Shown here: piece by piece, positions 1 through 7,097 of the stretch
How positions within the stretch are numbered: the stretch's first letter is position 1
How the letters are laid out: each line of letters begins with the position of its first letter
NCBI GenBank assembly: GCA_014874355.1
Contig: JACWAJ010000043.1
Coordinates: 1 to 34,735 of the forward strand
Direction: 5' to 3'
DNA length: 34,735 nucleotides
Source of the DNA: a bacterium
GTDB taxonomy: Bacteria; Chloroflexota; Dormibacteria; Aeolococcales; Aeolococcaceae
The notes under the pieces: model-generated
The model's input: the letters and a program-made list of their open reading frames with translations, nothing else
The model's database searches: none
Told to the model about the DNA's origin: nothing
Program-made: the position numbers and the translations under genes

Positions 1-314
1 GCGGAAGACCCTGACACAGTGATACGAATGACAGTTCCACCGCCGTTGTCAATGTGCCCCGTCTCCAGCGCGCCGTTCGATGAACACCTCAACGCCGTAA
101 CACTCTCGTGCCCGTTCTCTGTCAGTACGAATGCCCCTTCGTACGGCGTGTCACCCGTAGGCCACTGCACGACACCGGTCCACAACGAACCGACAAGGAC
201 AAGGATCAGCACAGCCGCCAGCCCGGCACCATAGCGACGGTATGTGCCACCCCTGTAACGCAAACCACCAACGACAGCCACCATAGCGAGTATCAGCAAC
301 AGGATTGGGATCAT
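1..314 (-). CDS. Membrane-anchored protein of unknown function, partial (runs off left edge)
   Basis: An open frame of 104 codons starts at an ATG at 314 and continues past the left edge without a stop. The start overlaps the stop of the upstream gene as ATGA (311-314), which implies translational coupling. The product begins with two closely spaced hydrophobic stretches (about residues 2-17 and 29-44) separated by an arginine/tyrosine-rich turn. A polar, glycine/threonine-rich segment follows that would lie outside the membrane. It is the third gene of the run polA, 90-aa gene, this gene. I do not recognise a family. The start and reading frame are seen directly; membrane location is inferred from hydrophobicity. 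Confidence 0.6.
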   Translation of the reverse strand, partial: MIPILLLILAMVAVVGGLRYRGGTYRRYGAGLAAVLILVLVGSLWTGVVQWPTGDTPYEGAFVLTENGHESVTALRCSSNGALETGHIDNGGGTVIRITVSGSS

Positions 315-583
315 TTGGTACCCCCCAGCATCCGCAGCACGGAGAGCCGGTACGCCGCCCAGCCCTCGTCGTCGAGCGGAAAGTCGGGCTGCCCCAGCCC
401 CTCGAAGGCCTGCCTCACCACTGCCAGGGCAGCAGCGGCGGCCCGGCCGTATATCACTTCCGGTTGGAGATGGAGCCGGTGCCGCCGGTGCACGGGCCAG
501 AGTTCTTCTTGTGCCGTCCCTATCGCCTGCGCCACCTGCGCCACAAGGTCGGCGTTGCCGTCTGGCTCGGGGATAAGTCCCAT
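311..583 (-). CDS. Small hypothetical protein downstream of polA
   Basis: This 90-residue protein of unknown function has no membrane segment. It is alanine/leucine-rich in the middle (about residues 45-65, likely helical) with an acidic segment near the C terminus. Its ATG at 583 overlaps the polA stop as TAATG, and its own stop overlaps the next start as ATGA, so three genes are joined without spacers. The coupling is the best evidence that it is a real gene, because the sequence itself matches no family I know. A role linked to PolA cannot be claimed from position alone. Confidence 0.6.
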   Translation of the reverse strand: MGLIPEPDGNADLVAQVAQAIGTAQEELWPVHRRHRLHLQPEVIYGRAAAAALAVVRQAFEGLGQPDFPLDDEGWAAYRLSVLRMLGGTK

Positions 584-3294
584 TACAGCCCCTTCATCTC
601 CGCCCAGTTGTCGCCGACTTTGACATCAACGTCCAGGGGTACGAGCAGGGTGGCGGCACCCCCCATGGCATCGCGCAGCAATGTGACGACCGTATCCACT
701 TCGGAATTGGGCGCCTCCACCACGAGTTCGTCGTGGACCTGGAGCAGCACTCTGGCCACCAGTCCCGCCTTCCGCAACGCGGCGTCGGCACGAATCATCG
801 CCACTTTCATGATGTCGGCAGAACTGCCCTGCATCGGCATGTTGACGGCCATCCGTTCCGCGGCCTTGCGCAGTTGGCCGCTGGCGGCATGGATATCGGG
901 AAGGTAGCGCCGCCGGCCCATCAGCGTCTCCACCCAGCCGTGCTCGCGCGCTTGTTGACGCACGCTCTCCAGGTACGCGGTTACCTTGGGAAAGCTCGCG
1001 AAATAGTTCGCGATGAATGCCCCCGACTCTTCGCGGGACATGCCCGTGTCTCGTGACAGGCCAAAATCCCCCAGCCCGTACAGAACGCCGAAGTTGACCA
1101 CCTTGGCAACCCGGCGCATGTCGGCCGAGACAAGATCGGGGTCCACACCGTAGACCTCGGCAGCAGTGCGCCGGTGGACGTCCTCTCCACGTTGAAACGC
1201 GGCTACCAGCTCGTCCTCACCGCTCAGGTGGGCCAGTACCCGTAACTCGATCTGCGAGTAATCAGCGGACACCAGCCGGGTGCCCGGGTCGGCAACAAAC
1301 CCGGCTCGAATACGCAGCCCCCACGGGGTGCGAATGGGAATGTTCTGGAGGTTGGGGTCCGACGAAGAGAGTCTTCCGGTGGCGGCCACCGCCTGGTGAA
1401 ACGACGTATGGACGCGATGTGACTTGTCGCAAAGCAACGGCAGCACGTCCACATACGTGTTCTTCAGCTTGGTGAGTTGCCGCCATTCGAGCAGCAGTCC
1501 AACCAGTGGGTGTTCCTCACGCAACGCTTCGAGCGTTTCGGCATTGGTGCTGCGGCCGGTCTTGGTTTTGCGGCCCGAGGCAAGGCCAAGATCGTCGTAA
1601 AGGATCACGGCCAGTTGCTTGGTCGAAGCAAGGTTGAACTCCCGCCCCGCGAGACGGTAACTCTCGGCCTCGATCTGCGCAATGCGCAGCCCCAATTCTG
1701 CGCTGATAGAGCCGAACAACCCGTCGTCCACCCGGACTCCGGCCAGCTCCATTTCGGCAATGATCGGCACCAGCGGCAGTTCCATCTCATCGTGAAGCCG
1801 TGTCACCTGGACTGCCTCGAGCTGAACGCGAAGCGCGGCCTCCATCTTGCCCATGACTCTCACTCCGGCAGCCACATGCCGGGCCACCTCGTCAACGTCG
1901 ATGGTGCCAAAGTCACGCCGTAAACGACCGCTGCCCAGGAACTCGTCGTCCTCAACAATGTCGGTAGTGCAGAGTTCGTGTGCCAGCGTGGCAAGCGACG
2001 CCACACGCGTTCGCGTATTGACCAGATAGGCCGCCAGCATCAGGTCGAACTTCAGGCCGGCCATGTTGCCGCCCCGCCTGCGCCACAACAGGAGTTCGCG
2101 CTTGAGGTCGTAGGCATGCTTACCCACGCTTGGATCGGCAAGCAGCGCCATCACCATGACCTCAGCCTCGGGGGTGGCTCGCCCCAGCGTGTCTCCGAGC
2201 GGTACGTAGCCGACCGCCCTGCCATCGATGCCGGCAATCGCAACGCCGACAACCCCGCCGGCATCGGCGACGCTGCGCAGCGCCACCGCACCGGCCTTAC
2301 GCCAGCGCTCGACCATCTCGGCCGTGGCTGCCGGCTCGCGCAAGACCTCGACACCGGCTGTAACGGAACCGCTCTCGACCACTGCCACTTCTACGGCCGC
2401 CGTATCGCCGGTGGCGGTCTTGGTAAAACGCGGCAGCCGGGTCAGCAACGATCGGAATCCGAGGCGATTGAAGAACTCGCGGACTTCGACCTCGTCGTAG
2501 GCGTCGAGCCGAGATGCTTCGGGATCGAAGCTGATCTCAACGTCGCGGCGGATGGTCGCCATGTAGAGGCTATGCCGGGCTTGCTCGGCGTGCTCCTCGA
2601 TCAAGGTGCGCAGCCGGCCGGGCTTCATAGACAACGCTCCGGCCAGAACCCCCTCCAGGTCGCCGTACTCGGCAACCAGCGACTTGGCAGTCTTGTCGCC
2701 AATGCCGGGAATGCCAGGAATGTTGTCGCTGGCGTCCCCACACAACGCCTTGTAGTCGATCATCCTGGGCGGGTCGAAGCCAAAACGCTCGTGAACCCTG
2801 GCCTTGTCGTAAACCACGGTCTCGCTCAAGCCACGCTGCGGGGAGAGCACCACCGTGCGGTCCGACACGAGTTGCAGCGCGTCGAGATCACCGGTGAGGA
2901 TGACGACGTCCATACCGGCCGCCTCGGCCTGCTGCGACAGTGTGCCAATGATGTCGTCGGCCTCGAACCCCGCCACCTCGACGATAGGAATGCCAAGCAG
3001 GCGGCAGACGTCTTGGGTCCACGGCAGTTGGATCCGGAGATCGTCGGGCATGTCGGGGCGGTGCGCCTTGTAGGTGGGGTCCTCGGTGTGGCGAAACGTC
3101 GGTTCAGGGAGGTCGAAGGCCGAAACCACGTGACTAGGTCGCGTCTGGTCGAGCGCTTTGAGCAGCATGGATGTGAAGCCAAAGGCGGCATTGGTCAACT
3201 CGCCTCGACTGTTGCGAAGCGCCGGTATGGCGAAGAAAGCCCGGTAGACGAGCGCGTGCCCGTCGAGTAGCAGCAGGGTTTCACGCTTCGACAT
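583..3294 (-). CDS. polA: DNA polymerase I
   Basis: Family A DNA polymerase that fills gaps and removes RNA primers in replication and excision repair. I place the start at the ATG at 3294 (MSKRETLLLLDGHALVYRAF), because the 22 upstream residues are unlike the family; this gives about 903 aa, normal for PolA. The N-terminal third is a 5'-3' exonuclease (DGHALVYRAFFA; GFEADDIIG; the helix-hairpin-helix region NIPGIPGIGDKTA). The C-terminal polymerase has motif A (SADYSQIELRVLAHLSGE), motif B (RRVAKVVNFGVLYGLG) and motif C (VHDELVVEA). The middle 3'-5' exonuclease-like domain has lost its acidic residues: the usual DTE motif is replaced by VALRSVADAGG. Proofreading is therefore unlikely. It heads a coupled run of three genes. 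Confidence 0.97.
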   Translation of the reverse strand: MSKRETLLLLDGHALVYRAFFAIPALRNSRGELTNAAFGFTSMLLKALDQTRPSHVVSAFDLPEPTFRHTEDPTYKAHRPDMPDDLRIQLPWTQDVCRLLGIPIVEVAGFEADDIIGTLSQQAEAAGMDVVILTGDLDALQLVSDRTVVLSPQRGLSETVVYDKARVHERFGFDPPRMIDYKALCGDASDNIPGIPGIGDKTAKSLVAEYGDLEGVLAGALSMKPGRLRTLIEEHAEQARHSLYMATIRRDVEISFDPEASRLDAYDEVEVREFFNRLGFRSLLTRLPRFTKTATGDTAAVEVAVVESGSVTAGVEVLREPAATAEMVERWRKAGAVALRSVADAGGVVGVAIAGIDGRAVGYVPLGDTLGRATPEAEVMVMALLADPSVGKHAYDLKRELLLWRRRGGNMAGLKFDLMLAAYLVNTRTRVASLATLAHELCTTDIVEDDEFLGSGRLRRDFGTIDVDEVARHVAAGVRVMGKMEAALRVQLEAVQVTRLHDEMELPLVPIIAEMELAGVRVDDGLFGSISAELGLRIAQIEAESYRLAGREFNLASTKQLAVILYDDLGLASGRKTKTGRSTNAETLEALREEHPLVGLLLEWRQLTKLKNTYVDVLPLLCDKSHRVHTSFHQAVAATGRLSSSDPNLQNIPIRTPWGLRIRAGFVADPGTRLVSADYSQIELRVLAHLSGEDELVAAFQRGEDVHRRTAAEVYGVDPDLVSADMRRVAKVVNFGVLYGLGDFGLSRDTGMSREESGAFIANYFASFPKVTAYLESVRQQAREHGWVETLMGRRRYLPDIHAASGQLRKAAERMAVNMPMQGSSADIMKVAMIRADAALRKAGLVARVLLQVHDELVVEAPNSEVDTVVTLLRDAMGGAATLLVPLDVDVKVGDNWAEMKGL

Positions 3295-3388
3295 CGTTCG
3301 CCAATGGTAGCCAGCCAAGACAAGGCTCCCGCCAAAGCGCCATATGCCGCACGCCAACACAACTTGGGTCCCGGCTAAGACGGCGACG

Positions 3389-3394
3389 TATGAT
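3389..3394 (+). promoter_or_regulatory. Possible -10 box (TATGAT) for the DUF151 gene
   Basis: TATGAT is one base from the consensus TATAAT and lies in the space between the divergent polA and DUF151 genes. A start point about 7 nt downstream would put the 5' end at or just before the ATG at 3402, giving a leaderless message. The best -35 candidate, TTGGGT at 3364-3369, is 19 nt away and weak. This is inference from sequence only. Confidence 0.35.
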
Positions 3395-3401
3395 CACGCT
3401 C

Positions 3402-3935
3402 ATGACTGGCTTCACCGAGATGATCGTCGACAGCATTCGCGTTCACATGCCCACCAGCCAGCACGTCGTCATCCTCAAGGAGAAGTCCGCCGATCGCTAT
3501 CTGCCGATCTGGATCGGCGTCAACGAGGCTAACGCCATCGCCCTCAAGATCACCGGAATCACGCCCGAACGGCCGATAACCCACGACCTGCTGGCCAACA
3601 TCATGAGCGCCGTGGACATCACGGTGGATCGAGTCGTCATCACGTCGCTGGCCAACGAGGTCTTCTACGCCCGGATCATCGCCTCGGTGGACGGCCGTGA
3701 CCTGGAGATCGACGCGCGCCCATCGGATGCCATCGCCGTCGCGGTGCGCGTTGGTGTGGGCATCTTTGTCGCCGATGAGGTGCTCGAGACAGCCAGCGTG
3801 ATCCCAGAACCCGACGTTGCATCAGAGGATGAGGACGAGGACGAACGGGAGGAGCGCCTTTCCAAGATTCGCAACTGGGTCAACGAACTCAACCTGCCCG
3901 ACCTCGGAGGCGACTCACCGCGCCCGGAGAGCTGA
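3402..3935 (+). CDS. DUF151 / bifunctional nuclease-domain protein
   Basis: Small soluble protein of the DUF151 (BFN) family, whose plant members have RNase and DNase activity; most bacterial members are uncharacterised. The family core is clear: IVDSIRVHMPTSQHVVILKE, then YLPIWIGVNEANAIALKITG, ITHDLLANIM, FYARIIASVDGRDLEIDARPSDAIAVAVR. The RPSDAIAVAVR segment is the hallmark. After the core comes a very acidic linker (EDEDEDEREE) and a short tail ending in a predicted helix. An in-frame ATG at 3390 is also possible. I prefer 3402, because 3389-3394 looks like a -10 box and the residues before 3402 add nothing to the family match. It is divergent from polA. Confidence 0.85.
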   Translation: MTGFTEMIVDSIRVHMPTSQHVVILKEKSADRYLPIWIGVNEANAIALKITGITPERPITHDLLANIMSAVDITVDRVVITSLANEVFYARIIASVDGRDLEIDARPSDAIAVAVRVGVGIFVADEVLETASVIPEPDVASEDEDEDEREERLSKIRNWVNELNLPDLGGDSPRPES

Positions 3936-3960
3936 TCTCGGCGCAGGCCCTGCGTCCGGG

Positions 3961-4356
3961 TCAGCGACGGTTGGCACGCGAACGCGAGCTTGACGCATCC
4001 GACCCACCGCCAAAGGTGATTTCGGACGGCATCGGTTTCTGGTCGGCCGGGACGATCGGCGGAGGTAACGAGCCGGCTGTCCTCCCGCGCTGATGGATCG
4101 CCCACTCGTGCCAGGTCAGCAAAGCGATCATCACCAGGATGAAGGCCAGCACATATGCAATGTTCAGGACAAACGTCCAAGACCCGTTCGACGCGGACAC
4201 CAAGAACCCGGTGATATTGGCAAGGCCGTAGACAACCATGCCCGCAAGCACCACCCAGACGGCGTAAATAGTCATCGCGCGGTTGCGGTCAGCCGTGTGG
4301 CGACCAGGACCGATCCAGTACATGATGGTGTCAGCGTCGCGCTCGCGAAGGGACAT
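3961..4356 (-). CDS. Small two-helix membrane protein
   Basis: A 131-aa protein beginning at the ATG at 4356 (MSLRERDADTIMYWIGPG). I rejected an earlier ATG at 4515 because it would overlap the divergent gene and adds a low-complexity leader. Two transmembrane helices are evident, about residues 28-48 (AVWVVLAGMVVYGLANITGFLV) and 57-77 (FVLNIAYVLAFILVMIALLTW), joined by a short serine/asparagine loop. The N terminus is charged, and the C-terminal tail is proline-rich then basic (SRSRANRR). No family is recognised. It is convergent with the DUF151 gene and divergent from the metalloprotein gene, sharing with it a 91-bp upstream region that carries short repeats. Confidence 0.65.
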   Translation of the reverse strand: MSLRERDADTIMYWIGPGRHTADRNRAMTIYAVWVVLAGMVVYGLANITGFLVSASNGSWTFVLNIAYVLAFILVMIALLTWHEWAIHQRGRTAGSLPPPIVPADQKPMPSEITFGGGSDASSSRSRANRR

Positions 4357-4358
4357 GC

Positions 4359-4412
4359 GACGGACGTTTCGGCGACTTGCACAGGCCACTTGCGGCCACT
4401 TGCGACCGTCCG
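4359..4412. promoter_or_regulatory. Repeat-containing divergent intergenic region
   Basis: The short space between the membrane-protein gene and the HELIH gene holds two exact tandem copies of GGCCACTTGC (4384-4393 and 4394-4403). A third ACTTGC stands at 4375-4380. The repeats are flanked by a 7-bp inverted repeat, ACGGACG (4359-4365) and CGTCCGT (4406-4412). This arrangement suggests regulator binding between two divergent promoters, but no regulator is identified. Confidence 0.3.
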
Positions 4413-4447
4413 TGTGATGTCCGCCGGCTTGTTCCACCATCGGTAAT

Positions 4448-5230
4448 ATGGAATGGGATGTTGATGCCGAACTCCGCAAGGCGTATGACGGGCACTCGCT
4501 GGGCCGGTCGGTCAAACTGGAGAATGACTGGCTAAAGCAGCACTACCCGGCGATTGCCGCACACGAGATCGATCTCATCCAGGCCGCCGCGAGCATGTTT
4601 GGCTCCACCAGCTGGGTCGCGAGCATAGGAGAGGTTGAGCAACCGCCATGGGGAGGTCTGGGGGGAAACTTTAGGCTTTCATCTGGAGCGCTGAAGTTGA
4701 ACCAGTCGCATTTGCAGATGCTTGACGATGCCTTAGCCGGTCGGTTGCAAGTGCTGTCACCGGACGAGGCCCACCAGGTTCGGGGTGCGGTGCATGCCTT
4801 GCTGCACGAATTGATTCACTCGATGGGCCCGGCGGATCGCCGTCAGGTCATTGCCAATATGCAGTCCGATTTCCATCCTCAGAACGGATCTAAACGATGG
4901 CGGCTTATGGTCTCGGAAGGTTTGACGGAACTGGCTACGTCAATCTTCGCGGATGAGTACATAAAGCGTATCGGTCTCGACAAGCTCACCCCCGGCGTGC
5001 TGCACTGCACCACGCCAATGGCCTATAGCAACTGGGTGGACATGGTCAAAAAGCGGATGACCGCAAGTGGACTGGCCAGCAATGAACAGGAACAGCGAAC
5101 GCTCATTGCTGAGGCCGTACGTAACGGTAGTTGCCAGAAGGGGCTTGCCCAAGCGGTTCGCTCACGCCAACGCACCACGGTCCAGGGCAACGCGCCCATG
5201 GTGCCTCGACCGGCTCGCGAACTGGGCTAG
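4448..5230 (+). CDS. Putative zinc metallopeptidase-like protein (HELIH motif)
   Basis: A 260-aa soluble protein with a zincin signature: HELIH at residues 120-124 supplies two histidine ligands and the catalytic glutamate. A later SEGLTE (156-161) offers the third ligand glutamate 33-37 residues on, the spacing seen in gluzincins. Three cysteines occur, at least one in the C-terminal half near VLHC. There is no signal peptide or membrane helix, so action in the cytoplasm is inferred. I cannot assign it to a named peptidase family. The start ATG is immediately preceded by AT-rich TAAT and has no clear ribosome site. Base composition is somewhat lower in GC than neighbours in 4660-4960, which may hint at transfer. 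It ends convergently with the anti-sigma gene. Confidence 0.7.
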   Translation: MEWDVDAELRKAYDGHSLGRSVKLENDWLKQHYPAIAAHEIDLIQAAASMFGSTSWVASIGEVEQPPWGGLGGNFRLSSGALKLNQSHLQMLDDALAGRLQVLSPDEAHQVRGAVHALLHELIHSMGPADRRQVIANMQSDFHPQNGSKRWRLMVSEGLTELATSIFADEYIKRIGLDKLTPGVLHCTTPMAYSNWVDMVKKRMTASGLASNEQEQRTLIAEAVRNGSCQKGLAQAVRSRQRTTVQGNAPMVPRPARELG

Positions 5231-5242
5231 CCCGCCAGCCGC

Positions 5243-6163
5243 TTATCCGACCGTGAGTTCGAGACTGGCTACCATTTCCACCCCTCCTCCCCCGGGATAG
5301 CCGGCCGGAACGACTGCGACAATCTCGACCGAACTGCCGGGTACAAGCGATGCCGGAAGCGTAACCACCTGCAGTGGTAGCCCTCCTGCGTTGACGTCAC
5401 TGGTGGGCTGGGCCTCGGTCAGCGGTGCGGCGATACCAGGCACTGGATTGGCCTCCTTCTCCGTTCGCACCGCCACAAGCGACACACAGGGGATGCTCTG
5501 ATTCGGGGCTGCGGCCGCCGTCGAGCCCACCGGACCCGCCACCATCGCCAGTGTGGTGAGGCGGGCGTAGACGAGCACTACCGCACCGGGCGCCGCGCGA
5601 TCTGTACTCGTCGCCAGCACCAATTGCTGGTTGGGCCGGCTGGGATCTGTCCGCGTCACTGCATCTGTGAAGCCCGCGGGCACCGCCGTAGTGCCACCGG
5701 CGGACAGGGCCGTCGGCCGGCAACTTCCCGAATCCACGGTGCTGGTGTATGTCACCGACTGCTGTTCGGCGCCCCCACCCACCGCCCTGCTCGACTTGGA
5801 CGCAGACGTTTCGGGAGCACCACCCGTCGGGCCCAGGTGGATGCTTAGCGCCAGCAACCCAACCGCCGCAACCGCGGCGACCGCCGTCGCGGCCCCGAAG
5901 GCCGGGCGCATATGGATGACCCGCAACCGGTCCCGGAGGGAAGGTTTCGCCGCCACGGGTGGCGTACCCGGCAGGTGGACGGTCACCGGCATCGTCATCT
6001 TCGGCATTGCCCGCAATGCGTCAATGCCAGCACAGAATTCGGCGTAGGCGCTATGGCACTCGTCGCAATTCGCCAGGTGGGTATCGAAGCGATCCCGCGC
6101 AACACCGCCAAGCTCACGCTCGTAGGCTTGTGAGAAGAGGTCCACCACATGCGAAAGAGTCAT
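5243..6163 (-). CDS. Anti-sigma factor with zinc-finger domain and exported C-terminal domain
   Basis: A 306-aa membrane anti-sigma factor. The start is the ATG at 6163, which overlaps the sigma gene stop as ATGA; the longer open frame upstream is a shadow of the sigma gene. The N-terminal domain has the zinc-associated anti-sigma pattern H29-x3-C33-x2-C36 (HLANCDECH), with His5 as a possible fourth ligand. One membrane helix spans about residues 89-108. The rest would be outside the cytoplasm: a low-complexity linker, then an Ala/Val/Pro-rich domain with two cysteines (SCRPTAL and IPCVSLV) that might pair. Known members of the family bind and inhibit the cognate ECF sigma factor until a signal releases it. 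The signal here is unknown. Confidence 0.88.
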   Translation of the reverse strand: MTLSHVVDLFSQAYERELGGVARDRFDTHLANCDECHSAYAEFCAGIDALRAMPKMTMPVTVHLPGTPPVAAKPSLRDRLRVIHMRPAFGAATAVAAVAAVGLLALSIHLGPTGGAPETSASKSSRAVGGGAEQQSVTYTSTVDSGSCRPTALSAGGTTAVPAGFTDAVTRTDPSRPNQQLVLATSTDRAAPGAVVLVYARLTTLAMVAGPVGSTAAAAPNQSIPCVSLVAVRTEKEANPVPGIAAPLTEAQPTSDVNAGGLPLQVVTLPASLVPGSSVEIVAVVPAGYPGGGGVEMVASLELTVG

Positions 6164-6729
6164 CGTGCACTCTCCTCGGCGGCAAACAGGGTGTTGGCAC
6201 GCAACGCGGCCACCAATTGGGCCCGCCCCCGGCTGACGCGCGATTTCACCGTTCCGATGGGAACGGCCAGCGCCTCCGCCATCTCTTCGTAACTGAGTTC
6301 GTTCACGTCGCGCAGCACAACGGCCGCACGGAACTCGGGCTGCACCTGCCGCAATGCCTGGCGAATTGCCACAGCCCGTTCGCGAGCTTCGGCGCTGGCA
6401 TCGGGACCACACGAGGGATCGGGAATATCGACAATGTTGCCTTCGTCATCTTCGAGCGCGCTCGTGGGGTGGCGGCTTTGGCGTCGCCAGATGTCATTGG
6501 AGGCATTGACCGCCACACGGTGGAGCCAGCCACGTACCGAGCCATGCAATGCGGGCAGGTTGAGGTAGGCGCGCAGGAAGGTTTCCTGGACGACGTCGGC
6601 GGCGTCGGCGGTGGAACCGAGGTGGCGAAGCGCCATGGTGTACAGCTCGTCCTGATAGCGGGTGACCAGGACGGCGAAGGCATCCCGGTCGCCGCGCCGG
6701 GCCCGATCGAGAAGCACTCCGTCGTCCAT
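6160..6729 (-). CDS. ECF RNA polymerase sigma factor
   Basis: A 189-aa group 4 (ECF) sigma factor. I chose the ATG at 6729 (MDDGVLLDRARRGD) because upstream codons run through the tRNA-Leu gene. Region 2 is at about residues 15-65 (FAVLVTRYQDELYTMALRHL, then ADAADVVQETFLRAYLNL), with the promoter -10 recognition helix around RGWLHRVAVNASNDIWRR. Region 4 lies near the C terminus (LRDVNELSYEEMAEALAVPIGTVKSRVSRGRAQL), with a helix-turn-helix for the -35. The acidic linker between them (DDEGNIVDIPDPS) is typical. The gene is followed by its anti-sigma gene with a 4-nt overlap, so the pair is co-produced. No target promoter is evident in the window. Confidence 0.95.
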   Translation of the reverse strand: MDDGVLLDRARRGDRDAFAVLVTRYQDELYTMALRHLGSTADAADVVQETFLRAYLNLPALHGSVRGWLHRVAVNASNDIWRRQSRHPTSALEDDEGNIVDIPDPSCGPDASAEARERAVAIRQALRQVQPEFRAAVVLRDVNELSYEEMAEALAVPIGTVKSRVSRGRAQLVAALRANTLFAAEESAR

Positions 6730-6815
6730 GCACCAAGGGTACGCGCTGGCGGACACATTGGTTCCCGGTGGATCCGCCGTCAGGCGGTGTCCACGTGGCA
6801 AGCTACACGGCCTAA

Positions 6816-6898
6816 GCCGGGGTGGCGGAATGGTAGACGCAGCGGTCTCAAAAACCGCCGAGTGCAAGCTCGTGGGGGTTCGACTCCCCCCCCCGGCA
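6816..6898 (+). tRNA. tRNA-Leu (anticodon CAA)
   Basis: An 83-nt class II tRNA. The acceptor stem GCCGGGG (6816-6822) pairs with CCCCGGC (6891-6897), with discriminator A at 6898; CCA is not encoded (CT follows). The anticodon arm GCGGT-CTCAAAA-ACCGC gives anticodon CAA, reading UUG. The variable arm around GAGTGCAAGCTC is long, as expected for leucine tRNAs. The T arm is GGGGG-TTCGACT-CCCCC (6874-6890). All arms pair. The 3' half is repeated at 7042-7094. Confidence 0.95.
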
Positions 6899-6900
6899 CT

Positions 6901-7041
6901 CTCTTGGCCACCCGGTTCCAACCTCCCGGGTTTTGAGACCGCATGGCGGGAGTGAGCAGCAGCCGGCTTGGCCGGTGCTGCGAGAGGGCGGCGAGCCCTC
7001 ACTATCAATGGGGAACCCCGCGCGACAAGGTCGCGTGGGGC
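6901..7041. other. Structured 141-bp spacer between tRNA-Leu and its partial copy
   Basis: No gene is seen here. The spacer contains TTTTGAGACCGC at 6931-6942, an exact inverted copy of the tRNA anticodon arm at 6842-6853. It also holds a hairpin GAGGGC-GGCGA-GCCCTC (6984-7000). A stronger hairpin at 7016-7040 has an 11-bp stem, including one G-T pair, and loop AAG, and abuts the partial tRNA copy within one base. It looks like a scar of insertion or rearrangement, or a small structured RNA processed with the tRNA. Confidence 0.5.
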
Positions 7042-7094
7042 CTCAAAAACCGCCGAGTGCAAGCTCGTGGGGGTTCGACTCCCCCCCCGGCACT
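7042..7094 (+). repeat. Partial duplicate of tRNA-Leu 3' half (tRNA pseudogene / att-like repeat)
   Basis: These 53 nt repeat 6847-6900 exactly except for one missing C in the run before GGCACT. They cover the anticodon loop, variable arm, T arm and 3' acceptor strand. No 5' half (acceptor 5' strand, D arm) precedes it, so it cannot fold as a tRNA. Integrative elements that use the 3' end of a tRNA as attB leave this kind of direct repeat. Here only 141 bp separate the copies and no integrase remains. Confidence 0.85.
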
Positions 7095-7097
7095 TTG

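Noticed and set aside
1978-3270. 430-codon open frame on the plus strand opposite polA
   Set aside because: It is fully antisense to the 5' nuclease half of PolA and has arginine/glycine/histidine-rich composition typical of GC-rich shadows; no domain is recognisable.
4384-4403. CRISPR or iteron-type origin
   Set aside because: Two 10-bp tandem copies are too few, and there is no AT-rich region or initiator gene nearby.
5959-6936. 325-codon plus-strand frame opposite the sigma and anti-sigma genes and through the tRNA
   Set aside because: It runs across a tRNA gene and two well-supported genes on the other strand; it is a shadow frame.
7010-7094. A second complete tRNA-Leu gene
   Set aside because: There is no acceptor 5' strand or D arm before 7042, and one C is missing in the 3' acceptor region, so only the 3' half is present.
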